Shown here: positions 1-6,215 of the stretch, in pieces
How the letters are laid out: each line of letters opens with the position of its first letter
How positions within the stretch are numbered: position 1 is the first letter of the stretch
Assembly: GCA_963597395.1 (NCBI GenBank)
Contig: CAVBPX010000044.1
Location: 1 to 20,760 of the forward strand
DNA length: 20,760 nucleotides
Direction of reading: 5' to 3'
From: Hallerella sp963597395
GTDB lineage: Bacteria; Fibrobacterota; Fibrobacteria; Fibrobacterales; Fibrobacteraceae
The notes under the pieces: generated by a model
Databases searched by the model: none
What the model was told of the DNA's origin: nothing
The model's input: the letters and a program-made list of their open reading frames with translations, nothing else
Position numbers and translations under genes: made by a program

Positions 1-756
1 AAAAAGGTTGTAAACGCCGCTTTTAATCTAGAAAATCTGAAAGCAATTCACAACCGACGCGGTCGCGTCGGTCAACAAAAAAAGGTTGTAAACGCCGCTT
101 TTAATCTAGAAAATCTGAAAGCAATTCACAACCCGTTCGCGCACGAGTCGTTCGGGTCGTCAGTTGTAAACGCCGCTTTTAATCTAGAAAATCTGAAAGC
201 AATTCACAACCCTTGCGCGCCTTGCGCTTGCTTTTCTCAGGTTGTAAACGCCGCTTTTAATCTAGAAAATCTGAAAGCAATTCACAACACCGACCCGTAT
301 TTTGCAGATTTGGCAGAAGTTGTAAACGCCGCTTTTAATCTAGAAAATCTGAAAGCAATTCACAACTCTTGTAGGCTTGTAGGATGTTTTCGGACGGTTG
401 TAAACGCCGCTTTTAATCTAGAAAATCTGAAAGCAATTCACAACTTGGTGGTGGTGGTGTTGTTGTCGGTGTTGGTTGTAAACGCCGCTTTTAATCTAGA
501 AAATCTGAAAGCAATTCACAACAAGGTGTTTTTTTAAGCTATATTCTTGAGTGTTGTAAACGCCGCTTTTAATCTAGAAAATCTGAAAGCAATTCACAAC
601 GCCGCTTCGGCTTTTTTGGCCAGATCCGCGGTTGTAAACGCCGCTTTTAATCTAGAAAATCTGAAAGCAATTCACAACCCTTTTTGGCCAGATCCGCGAA
701 ATACGGATGTTGTAAACGCCGCTTTTAATCTAGAAAATCTGAAAGCAATTCACAAC
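1..756. CRISPR. CRISPR array (partial, 10 repeats, type II-C-like)
   Basis: Ten identical 48-nt repeats start at 7, 85, 163, 241, 319, 397, 475, 553, 631 and 709. The nine spacers between them are all exactly 30 nt, so the period is a constant 78 bp. On the plus strand the repeat begins GTTGTAAACGCC and ends GCAATTCACAAC; the two ends form a short inverted repeat. Read on the minus strand it begins GTTGTGAATTGCTTTC, which resembles the 46-48-nt repeats known from type II-C arrays of Bacteroidetes and relatives, so minus-strand transcription is likely (inference). The last repeat at 709-756 is intact and is followed by AT-rich DNA (757-800), a possible leader. Positions 1-6 are the end of one more spacer, so the array continues to the left. 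No cas gene, tracrRNA or anti-repeat is visible in the window. Spacers at 601-630 and 679-708 overlap each other. Confidence 0.97.
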
Positions 757-790
757 TTTAATCTTTTTTTGTATGCGCTTTTTTGTTCCA

Positions 791-843
791 TAAAAATAAA
801 AGCTCACCCGGAGCGCGCTGATCTTGCGGGAAGCGGGGTGAGC
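791..843 (-). terminator. Rho-independent terminator of the MORN-repeat lipoprotein gene
   Basis: On the minus strand an 8-bp perfect stem (GCTCACCC at 836-843 with GGGTGAGC at 802-809) encloses a GC-rich 26-nt loop. It is followed by TTTTATTTTTA (791-801). It lies about 30 nt past the stop of the minus-strand lipoprotein gene and separates that gene from the CRISPR array. The long loop could fold further. Confidence 0.65.
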
Positions 844-873
844 GTGTAAAATTATCGAAAGGTCAAGAGGCTT

Positions 874-1965
874 TTATTCAAACCCGACTTTCATCGGGCC
901 GTTTTTGCCGTAGCGGTTTTTTCGCATATAGAGCCTTCCCGTGGAGTCGTAGTGGAGCTGCTCTCCAAAAGGTTCGCCGTCTTTGTAAAAAAGGCTGTCC
1001 TTGAGCTTTCCGTCCGAAAACCAGTTTCGCCAGCAGCCGTCGATTTTCCCGTTGCGGAAAAAGCCTTCGCTGGCGTGCGTCCCGAGCGAGTCGTAAAAAG
1101 AAAGAAGCTTTTTCTTTTCGCCGTTTTCCCATATTTCCATATAAAGTAACCTGTGACCGGGAACCCTGTAGCGGAGCGTGTCGCTTATGCGGTTATCGAC
1201 AAAGGTCGTTTCGGCGTCGATGCCGTTTTCGCCGAGTTCCCCGTAGGCGATTCCGTTCCCGTTTTGAAAAAGGCTTTGCCGTTCGATGGAGCCGTCCTTT
1301 TTAAAGTAGGTCCACACGGAATCCCGGACTCCGTTTCGGTAAAAGGCGCGCTTCCAGAGTTCGCCGCTTGCGCGGAAAAGTTCCGATTTGCCGTGGAGCT
1401 TTCCGTTTTGATATTCGGAGCGCGTTTCGACGGGGCCTCCGGGGTAGAATGTTTCGCGGCGGCCATCCAGTACGCCGTTTTTGCATGTTTCGGCCGAGAT
1501 GCGCTTGCCGTTTGCGGCAAAGACTTCGCGCGTGCCGTTCGCGTTGCCCTTAAAGCAGGAATTTTTTTCGCGGAGGTTGCCGTTTTCGTGGAATGTTTTC
1601 CAGATGCCGACCGGTTCGCCGTTTAGGAACGTTTTTTCGGCGGCGAGGCTCCCGTCAAAGAAGTATTCCTTCCAGGAGCCGTCCTTCTTTCCTTTTTTGT
1701 AGAGGCCTCTCGCCTGGACTTTTCCGTTCGAAAACCATTCCGTCCATTCGCCTTCGCGGGTGCCGTTTTGGTAGAGGCCCGATTCCGCGAGGTCGCCGTG
1801 CGATGTCCACCGCTTGAATTCGCCGTCCGGTTTGCCGTCCCGATAAGGGACTTGCGTTTTGCGGATGCCGTTGTAATGCGTCGTTTCGCGGACGTCCTTT
1901 TCGCCGCATGCGAAAAATGTCGAGGCGCACAGGGCCAAAATGGCGATTTTTTGGAATTTCGTCAT
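874..1965 (-). CDS. Lipoprotein made of MORN/YwqK-like repeats
   Basis: Predicted 363-aa lipoprotein. A hydrophobic signal segment (residues about 5-19) ends in FFAC, giving Cys20 as the likely lipid-modified residue. From about residue 45 to the end the protein is a tandem series of roughly 22-24-residue units of the form NGx-x-G-x-W-x-x-x-x-x-x-G-x-L-x-x-x-x-x-Y-x-x-G, for example NGTREGEW, KGKKDGSW, NGEPVGIW and NGKLHGKS. This is the MORN-variant repeat often annotated as 'toxin-antitoxin system YwqK family antitoxin'. That name does not prove a TA role: no partner toxin is nearby. The start at 1965 was chosen because it gives the signal peptide; the reading frame stays open upstream to 2682 but only as antisense of the next gene. 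It is divergent from the 1999 gene with 33 bp between them. Function unknown; surface scaffold is a guess. Confidence 0.85.
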   Translation of the reverse strand: MTKFQKIAILALCASTFFACGEKDVRETTHYNGIRKTQVPYRDGKPDGEFKRWTSHGDLAESGLYQNGTREGEWTEWFSNGKVQARGLYKKGKKDGSWKEYFFDGSLAAEKTFLNGEPVGIWKTFHENGNLREKNSCFKGNANGTREVFAANGKRISAETCKNGVLDGRRETFYPGGPVETRSEYQNGKLHGKSELFRASGELWKRAFYRNGVRDSVWTYFKKDGSIERQSLFQNGNGIAYGELGENGIDAETTFVDNRISDTLRYRVPGHRLLYMEIWENGEKKKLLSFYDSLGTHASEGFFRNGKIDGCWRNWFSDGKLKDSLFYKDGEPFGEQLHYDSTGRLYMRKNRYGKNGPMKVGFE

Positions 1966-1986
1966 GTTCACAACATAGAAAAAAGG

Positions 1987-1992
1987 TAATTT
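1987..1992 (+). promoter_or_regulatory. Putative -10 box, 6 nt before the start codon
   Basis: TAATTT at 1987-1992 is followed by six bases and then the ATG at 1999. If it acts as a -10 box, the transcript would start at or next to the start codon. No good -35 box is seen. The same arrangement recurs at five other genes in the window. Confidence 0.4.
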
Positions 1993-1998
1993 CCGAGT

Positions 1999-2790
1999 AT
2001 GGATGCAAAGAAAATCCAACGGATCTCCGAAATCCTGAAAAGCCGGATCAACGCGCCGCTCGCCTGGGGCGTTTTGCTGCTTACGCTCGCGCTGACCGTT
2101 CTCTTTTATTTTTCGCAGCGCCAGAGCGAGGACGTTTACGGCCGTTATGTGGAGACGCTTTCCGAGTACAAGTTTTTTTCGTCGCGGATAATGCAAAAAA
2201 TGGAGCGCGTGCGCGTGCAGCCGGAGCGCGATCCGTCTGCTTTGATGAGTTCTATTAGAAGCCTTCGCGAAAGCGCGGTGGCCGTGTATGCGGCTTCGGA
2301 AAAGACCCGCTCCCAGGACTGGATGCCGCCGGAACGAGACTTCTCGGCCTTTGAAACTTCCGTCCTCGGATGGGTCGCGTCCATTCGACGCTATGTTCCG
2401 GCCCGCTCCGAATGGCTCGACAGCGCGGCGGTTTTGACGGAAAAACTCTATCGCTTGGATGGGACGCTCGGCCCGAGCCTTGCCCGTTCGCTCGATTCCG
2501 CCCGGACGGGAACGGTCGTCGTGGCGGATTCGGTTTTGCTCCGCGGGCTTCCGAATGACCTTGCCGAACGCTATCAAAAGGCGCTTGACGACAATGCGGA
2601 ACTTTCCGTCATCTGGAACCGAATCGATACCGACGAGGCGCTTGTCCGCTGCGAGAACCTGTTGCAGCAGTTCAAAATGCACATGCTGGACAATCGGGAC
2701 GTCAAGTTCTGGATTCAGCAGGTTTTTTACCTGATGTCGATAGTCCTTCTTCTGTTTACGGTCTTCTTTGTCATCCGGTCGAGGAAATGA
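1999..2790 (+). CDS. Hypothetical membrane protein with a helical periplasmic domain
   Basis: 263 aa. Two hydrophobic helices are visible, about residues 19-39 and 241-259, bracketing a mostly helical, charged domain of about 200 residues that is probably periplasmic. The topology resembles the sensor half of a chemoreceptor or histidine kinase, but no HAMP, methyl-accepting or kinase domain follows; the protein ends four residues after the second helix (RSRK). I do not recognise a family. It is the first gene of a three-gene unit: its stop TGA overlaps the start of the next gene (ATGA at 2787-2790), implying translational coupling. No Shine-Dalgarno motif is seen upstream. Confidence 0.8.
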   Translation: MDAKKIQRISEILKSRINAPLAWGVLLLTLALTVLFYFSQRQSEDVYGRYVETLSEYKFFSSRIMQKMERVRVQPERDPSALMSSIRSLRESAVAVYAASEKTRSQDWMPPERDFSAFETSVLGWVASIRRYVPARSEWLDSAAVLTEKLYRLDGTLGPSLARSLDSARTGTVVVADSVLLRGLPNDLAERYQKALDDNAELSVIWNRIDTDEALVRCENLLQQFKMHMLDNRDVKFWIQQVFYLMSIVLLLFTVFFVIRSRK

Positions 2791-3296
2791 TGTCTCGCTC
2801 CTTTCGGTTTCTTTTTTTGGGAATTGCGGCCTTTTTCTGCTTTTTGGCGTCGTATCTTTTTTTGCAGACGCTTCCGTTTTACCGGACGATCGCGGGGGAA
2901 GAGGATCTTTTTTACGGGAAAATATCCTCGGTCGCCTTTCCGCGCGGATGGCACGGTTCGGGCGTCCCTCTTTTTGACAGAACGTTTTTTTGTTTGAACG
3001 AGGACCGGGAGGCCGTGTTTACGCTTGCGCTCCCCGCGGAAGAAAAGGCCATCCTCGGGGAGTGGATTTCCTTTTGGTCGGAGACGGGAATGCCTGAGCC
3101 TATTGAGGTCCGCGGAATACGGGTCTCGCCGCGGGAGTGGATTGTGACGGGAATCGCAGGGAATGCCGGGGAGCTGGATTCGCTTTCGATTCGCGATTTT
3201 CAGCTGCGCGCGATGATGTGGTCGGGATTTTTGACGGTCGTCTTTTTGGGCGTTTCGTTTCTTTCGCTGCGCCGCGCGCTTCGGCGGAAAAGATGA
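2787..3296 (+). CDS. Hypothetical two-helix membrane protein
   Basis: 169 aa, with a hydrophobic helix at about residues 8-27 and another at about 144-160, ending in a positively charged tail (LRRALRRKR) that should face the cytoplasm. The middle part (about 28-140) would be periplasmic and contains two Cys-free beta-like stretches; no motif is recognised. The start overlaps the previous stop by 4 bp; a second ATG directly follows at 2790 and could be the true start. Its own stop overlaps the next start in the same ATGA manner. Its shared topology with the upstream protein suggests that the two form a complex in the inner membrane (inference). Confidence 0.75.
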   Translation: MMSRSFRFLFLGIAAFFCFLASYLFLQTLPFYRTIAGEEDLFYGKISSVAFPRGWHGSGVPLFDRTFFCLNEDREAVFTLALPAEEKAILGEWISFWSETGMPEPIEVRGIRVSPREWIVTGIAGNAGELDSLSIRDFQLRAMMWSGFLTVVFLGVSFLSLRRALRRKR

Positions 3297-4009
3297 AGCT
3301 CCTTTTCCCGGTCCTTCTTTTGGCCGCTTTCGTTTTTGCGCGCGGCGAAAAGCCTTTTGTGTCGGATTCCGTGACGATTCGCGTCGGGGACTTTGAAAGC
3401 CCGTCCGCGGTGTGGCACCGCGAAAAGGTGAAGCGTCCGCAGGTGTTCGTCTGGTTTCACGGCGGAATGCAAAGTTCGAAATGTGCGAAGGGCTATGAGG
3501 CGGGAGCCGCCCTTGTGCCGTTCCTTTCGGAGGCTTCGAAGGAAGGCGTCGTACTGAGCGTTTCGGCGTGCAGGGACAATCACTGGCTTTCGAGCGGCCC
3601 GCTTCTTGCCGTCGATCGGATGCTCGATTCCGTGGAAATTCGTCTGAATTTGAAAATCGACACGGTTTCGCTTGCGGGAGTTTCGGACGGCGGACTCGGC
3701 GTCGTGGGCTACACGCTCTACGGCAAACGGGAAGTCCGCTCGAGGCTTCTGGTAAGTACGAACCTTGCAAGCGTCTCGGACGCGGAGAACCTTTCGAAGG
3801 ACCCGCGGGTGAGGCTCGGAACGTGGCTGTTTCTCCAGGGAGGCACCGACAGGCTCTATCCGTCGGACCGTACCGTTCCGTGGGTGGAAACCTTTTGCCG
3901 CTCGCTCGGAAGAAAAACGTGCAAATTGCGCTTTGACGAAAAGGGCGAACACGACTGGTCGTGGTGGACGCTTCACCGAAAGGCGTGGATAGGCGAATTT
4001 CTCCGCTGA
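3293..4009 (+). CDS. Exported alpha/beta hydrolase (esterase-like)
   Basis: 238 aa with a signal peptide (hydrophobic residues 3-16, cleavage probably after about residue 17). Hydrolase hallmarks are in order: an oxyanion-hole strand VFVWFHGG (51-58), a nucleophile elbow GVSDG with Ser131, an acidic residue Asp186 in the strand-end motif QGGTDRLYP, and a His220 near the C-terminus (GEHDWSWW). This Ser-Asp-His order and spacing fit the alpha/beta hydrolase fold, closest in style to carboxylesterase/phospholipase or feruloyl-esterase-like proteins. Substrate unknown; a periplasmic or outer-surface ester (cell-envelope or plant cell-wall) is possible. The start codon overlaps the stop of the upstream membrane protein (ATGA, 3293-3296), so it belongs to the same operon. 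Confidence 0.8.
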   Translation: MKLLFPVLLLAAFVFARGEKPFVSDSVTIRVGDFESPSAVWHREKVKRPQVFVWFHGGMQSSKCAKGYEAGAALVPFLSEASKEGVVLSVSACRDNHWLSSGPLLAVDRMLDSVEIRLNLKIDTVSLAGVSDGGLGVVGYTLYGKREVRSRLLVSTNLASVSDAENLSKDPRVRLGTWLFLQGGTDRLYPSDRTVPWVETFCRSLGRKTCKLRFDEKGEHDWSWWTLHRKAWIGEFLR

Positions 4010-4044
4010 AAGGGAAGGCCCGGGTCTTGAGGTCACCTTTCCCC

Positions 4045-4072
4045 TTGACAAAATCGGAGAATTTTTTAAAAT
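4045..4072 (+). promoter_or_regulatory. Promoter of tRNA-Leu
   Basis: TTGACA (4045-4050), a 16-bp spacer, then TAAAAT (4067-4072). This is close to the sigma-70 consensus. The expected transcription start lies near 4079, about 9 nt before the tRNA. Confidence 0.75.
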
Positions 4073-4087
4073 TGGACTTGCACACTC

Positions 4088-4171
4088 GCGGGTGTGGCGG
4101 AATTGGTATACGCGCTAGATTCAGGTTCTAGTGTTCGCAAGGACATGAAGGTTCAAGTCCTTTCACCCGCA
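4088..4171 (+). tRNA. tRNA-Leu (anticodon CAG)
   Basis: 84 nt. The acceptor stem GCGGGTG pairs with CACCCGC (4164-4170), with discriminator A at 4171. The anticodon stem CTAGA/TCTAG carries the loop TTCAGGT, giving anticodon CAG, which reads CUG. A long variable arm (TGTTCGCAAGGACA) marks a class II tRNA, as expected for leucine. The T-arm contains GGTTCAAGTCC. The 3' CCA is not encoded, so it must be added by CCA-adding enzyme. It has its own promoter and terminator. Confidence 0.96.
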
Positions 4172-4174
4172 TAA

Positions 4175-4206
4175 GTCTCGTTCCTCGGAACGGGACTTTT
4201 TTCTTT
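4175..4206 (+). terminator. Terminator of tRNA-Leu
   Basis: GTCTCGTTCC (4175-4184) pairs with GGAACGGGAC (4187-4196), with one G-T wobble, followed by a run of T (4197-4202) and further T-rich sequence. It starts 3 nt after the tRNA. The T-run directly abuts the -10-like box of the next gene. Confidence 0.8.
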
Positions 4207-4211
4207 ATATT
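4206..4211 (+). promoter_or_regulatory. Putative -10 box, 6 nt before the start codon
   Basis: TATATT at 4206-4211, then six bases, then ATG at 4218. A matching -35 would have to lie inside the tRNA terminator stem and is not convincing. Confidence 0.4.
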
Positions 4212-4217
4212 TGGTCC

Positions 4218-4673
4218 ATGGTCACCTCTAAGAATTCAATTTTCAAAAATTTGGTTGCGACGTTTTGCGGCGCTCTTTTGTGCGCCGCCCTTGCCGGATG
4301 TTCCGGCTCCGGAGACTCGTTCGAAACGTGCGAATCTTCTACCGTGGCGGGCCTTCGCGGACTCTCGTCCCGGGTGGAAGGTTCGTCTCTTTGCCGGACC
4401 ATTTACGGGGAAGTCTCTTTTCAGTTTTCGGGCCGCTGCGCGCGGAGCGGATGCTTTTTTCTGTATGACGTCGATGAGGACGGAAACCGGGTCCGCGGAG
4501 ACAGCATTTACCTGTCCGACGTGTCGGCGTTTCCTTCCGGGTGGCAGGATTCGTCCGCGGTGCGCCTTGCGCGCGTGACGGGGGACTTTTACCCGGAAAA
4601 AAAGTATGACAGCTGCGAGTCCCTGGCCGACGTGGAGTGCCAGCGGGCCTTTTACGTGCGGGACGTGGAGTGA
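4218..4673 (+). CDS. Small hypothetical lipoprotein
   Basis: 151 aa. The N-terminus has a Lys-containing n-region, a hydrophobic stretch (about 14-26) and the lipobox LAGC with Cys28, followed by a Ser/Gly linker, so it is a predicted lipoprotein. The mature part has five further Cys residues (C34, C55, C70, C76 and two near the end), an unusually high number suggesting disulfides in the periplasm or at the surface; no family is recognised. The first about 16 codons (MVTSKNSIFKNLVAT) coincide with a dispersed repeat that occurs elsewhere in the window outside any lipoprotein gene, so the start and signal region may be repeat-derived. It is followed 3 bp later by a GNAT acetyltransferase, likely cotranscribed. 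Confidence 0.8.
   Translation: MVTSKNSIFKNLVATFCGALLCAALAGCSGSGDSFETCESSTVAGLRGLSSRVEGSSLCRTIYGEVSFQFSGRCARSGCFFLYDVDEDGNRVRGDSIYLSDVSAFPSGWQDSSAVRLARVTGDFYPEKKYDSCESLADVECQRAFYVRDVE
4220..4262 (+). repeat. Dispersed repeat, copy A
   Basis: Begins GGTCACCTCTAA and runs through TCAAAAATTTGGTTGCGACG. It matches copy B (20707 onward, plus strand) and copy C (19519 to 19480, minus strand) with only a few differences. Here it is read as the first codons of the lipoprotein gene. Confidence 0.75.
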
Positions 4674-4676
4674 CGG

Positions 4677-5261
4677 ATGAAAGAAGATCCGGAAGATTCG
4701 GAAGACGGGGAATATGCGGTAGCGGTGCCGGACGGGACTTTTGAAACGAAGCGCCTTTTTTTGAAGCCGCTCCGGGTCCATGATGCCGAGGAATTTTTTT
4801 CTCTGGTGGAATCTTCGCGGGCGACTCTCCGAAAGTGGCTTCCCTGGGTCGATGAGGTTCGGACGCTTTCGCAGGCGACCCGCTACGTCAACGGCTACGC
4901 ATACCAGCTTTTGACGGGGAGCGGCGGCGCCTATGGAATTCGGGAATTGAATACCCGCGAGCTGACGGGCGTCTTGATTTTGAGCTGGGTGGACCGGAAA
5001 AACCGATCGACGGCGTTCGAATATTTTTTGGGGGACGCGTGGACGGGGAAGGGCCTTGCCGCGGAGGCGTGCGGCCTGATGCTCGAGACGCTCCGTGAAA
5101 TGCGCTTTCATCGGGTCGAAATCTCGGCGGCGGCGGAAAACGCAAAAAGCAACGCGCTGGCAAGGAGGCTCGGGTTTACATGGGAGGGAATTTCCCGGGA
5201 TGCGGAATATTTACACGGAAAGTTTTGGAACATTAACCGCTGGGCGCTCCTTTTGAAGTGA
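4677..5261 (+). CDS. GNAT-family N-acetyltransferase (RimJ/RimL-like)
   Basis: 194 aa. Predicted acetyl-CoA-dependent acetyltransferase of the RimJ/RimL (Acetyltransf_3) type. Recognisable pieces in order: the ETKRLFLKPL start strand (23-32), the LRKWLPWVD segment typical of RimL-like proteins (about 51-59), the FEYFLGDAWTGKGLAAEA acetyl-CoA loop region (about 114-131), and the ENAKSNALARRLGFTWEG motif (about 154-171) followed by a final strand ending in WALLLK. An acidic, low-complexity N-terminus (about 12 residues, DPEDSEDGE) precedes the domain; the true start could be slightly further in. The substrate may be a ribosomal protein N-terminus or a small amine; this cannot be read from sequence. 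It starts 3 nt after the lipoprotein stop. Confidence 0.88.
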   Translation: MKEDPEDSEDGEYAVAVPDGTFETKRLFLKPLRVHDAEEFFSLVESSRATLRKWLPWVDEVRTLSQATRYVNGYAYQLLTGSGGAYGIRELNTRELTGVLILSWVDRKNRSTAFEYFLGDAWTGKGLAAEACGLMLETLREMRFHRVEISAAAENAKSNALARRLGFTWEGISRDAEYLHGKFWNINRWALLLK

Positions 5262-5330
5262 TTTCCCGCAGCCGGTTACGAATGTAAACATTTAAATACG
5301 AAAGTCTTCCTCAAAAGCGGGAAGAGCTTC

Positions 5331-5336
5331 TATTTT
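5331..5336 (+). promoter_or_regulatory. Putative -10 box, 6 nt before the start codon
   Basis: TATTTT at 5331-5336, then ATAGGC, then ATG at 5343. No clear -35 box (weak TTCCTC at 5307-5312). Confidence 0.4.
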
Positions 5337-5342
5337 ATAGGC

Positions 5343-6215
5343 ATGGAATCTTCCGACGAAGAAAAAAAGCCGTCCCCGCCGGACATTTTGGAATACACGA
5401 ACTACCGCGTATTTTTGCACGACTACTACGCCTACAAAAAGGCGACGTCCGCGGCGTTCAGTCTGCGCTTTTTTGCGGCCCGGGCCGGGCTTTCGAGCCA
5501 TGCGCACCTGAAGCTCGTGATGGACGGGAAGCGGAACATTACAAAGAATACGGTGGTGAAGATTATCCAGGGGCTGGGCCTTGTGGATGAACGCGCCGAG
5601 TATTTCGAAAACCTGGTGTTTTTTAACCAGGCGCAAACGGACAAGGAAAAGACCTTCTACTATGGGAAGCTCGTCAAGTCTTCGCCGGGGTCGCGTCTTT
5701 GCAAGCTTTCCAATTCGCAGTTCCGCATTTTTACGGAATGGTATCATTCGGTCATTCGCGAAATGGTGGACCTTTCGGGGTTTAACCCCGCTCCGGAATG
5801 GATTTCCCGGAAGCTCGGTTGCAAGGTTTCCGCGGAAGAGGTGACGGAATCCCTCAAGCTTTTGACCTCCCTGGGACTTCTTTCCAAGACGGCCAACGGC
5901 TACCGGCAGTCCCGGAACCTGGTGACGACGGACGACGAGGTGATGAAAACGGACAGCGAGATAAACGACATGCTCGTTAAGGAATATCACAGGCAGATGC
6001 TCGACCTCGCCAAGGATTCGCTGGAGAGCGTCCCGGCAAAAAACAGGGACATTTCGGCGGTGACGTTCGCAATTCGGCGCAAGGATTTCCCCACTTTGAA
6101 AAAACATTTGCAACTGATGCGCAAAGAACTATTAGATTTTTCCTGTGATGCAGGAAGCGGCGAGGATGTCGTTCAGGTGAACATCCAGCTGTTTCCGTTA
6201 ACGCGAGGAAACTGA
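5343..6215 (+). CDS. TIGR02147 family protein
   Basis: 290 aa. It matches the TIGR02147 (DUF4423-containing) family, known mainly from Fibrobacter succinogenes and Bdellovibrio-like bacteria. Typical features are the opening DILEYTNYRVFLHDYYAYKK (14-33), the FSLRFFAARAGLSSHAHLKLV helix-turn-helix-like stretch (about 39-59), NITKNTVVKIIQGLGL, and a C-terminal half with the FNPAPEWISRKLG and LLTSLGLL winged-helix-like segments. No signal peptide or membrane helix, so it is cytoplasmic. The family's function is not established; a DNA-binding regulator is a reasonable inference. The stop overlaps the ATG of the next lipoprotein gene by one base (TGATG at 6213-6217), so the two are probably made and used together. 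Confidence 0.88.
   Translation: MESSDEEKKPSPPDILEYTNYRVFLHDYYAYKKATSAAFSLRFFAARAGLSSHAHLKLVMDGKRNITKNTVVKIIQGLGLVDERAEYFENLVFFNQAQTDKEKTFYYGKLVKSSPGSRLCKLSNSQFRIFTEWYHSVIREMVDLSGFNPAPEWISRKLGCKVSAEEVTESLKLLTSLGLLSKTANGYRQSRNLVTTDDEVMKTDSEINDMLVKEYHRQMLDLAKDSLESVPAKNRDISAVTFAIRRKDFPTLKKHLQLMRKELLDFSCDAGSGEDVVQVNIQLFPLTRGN

Noticed and set aside
310..849. Open reading frames across the CRISPR array with a repeated VVNAAFNLENLKAIHN peptide
   Set aside because: Repeat (48) and period (78) are multiples of three and the repeat has no stop in this frame, so the frame stays open by chance; perfect DNA-level repeats with unique 30-nt spacers are a CRISPR array, not a repeat protein.
757..873. tracrRNA between array and lipoprotein gene
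   Set aside because: No stretch complementary to the repeat beyond 8 bases (TTTAATCT); the hairpin there fits a terminator of the minus-strand gene.
1966..2682. N-terminal extension (239 codons) of the MORN-repeat lipoprotein
   Set aside because: It is antisense to the 1999 gene, and the signal peptide with lipobox starts at the ATG at 1965.
4027..4038. TTGAGGTCACCT before tRNA-Leu, identical to 12 bases at the start of copy C
   Set aside because: Only 12 bases agree and the A/T-rich core of the repeat is missing; more likely chance or a remnant that cannot be proven.
4010..4044. Terminator after the hydrolase gene (AAGGGAAGG with CCTTTCCCCTT)
   Set aside because: The stem needs bulges and no T-run follows; too weak to list.
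2727..4085. 452-codon minus-strand open frame opposite the membrane protein/hydrolase unit
   Set aside because: Extremely Arg/Pro/Lys-rich, no recognisable motif, and opposite three coupled genes with signal and membrane segments.
4088..4262. Integration of a mobile element at tRNA-Leu
   Set aside because: No integrase and no duplicated tRNA 3' end were found; the repeat copy downstream begins about 50 bp after the tRNA.
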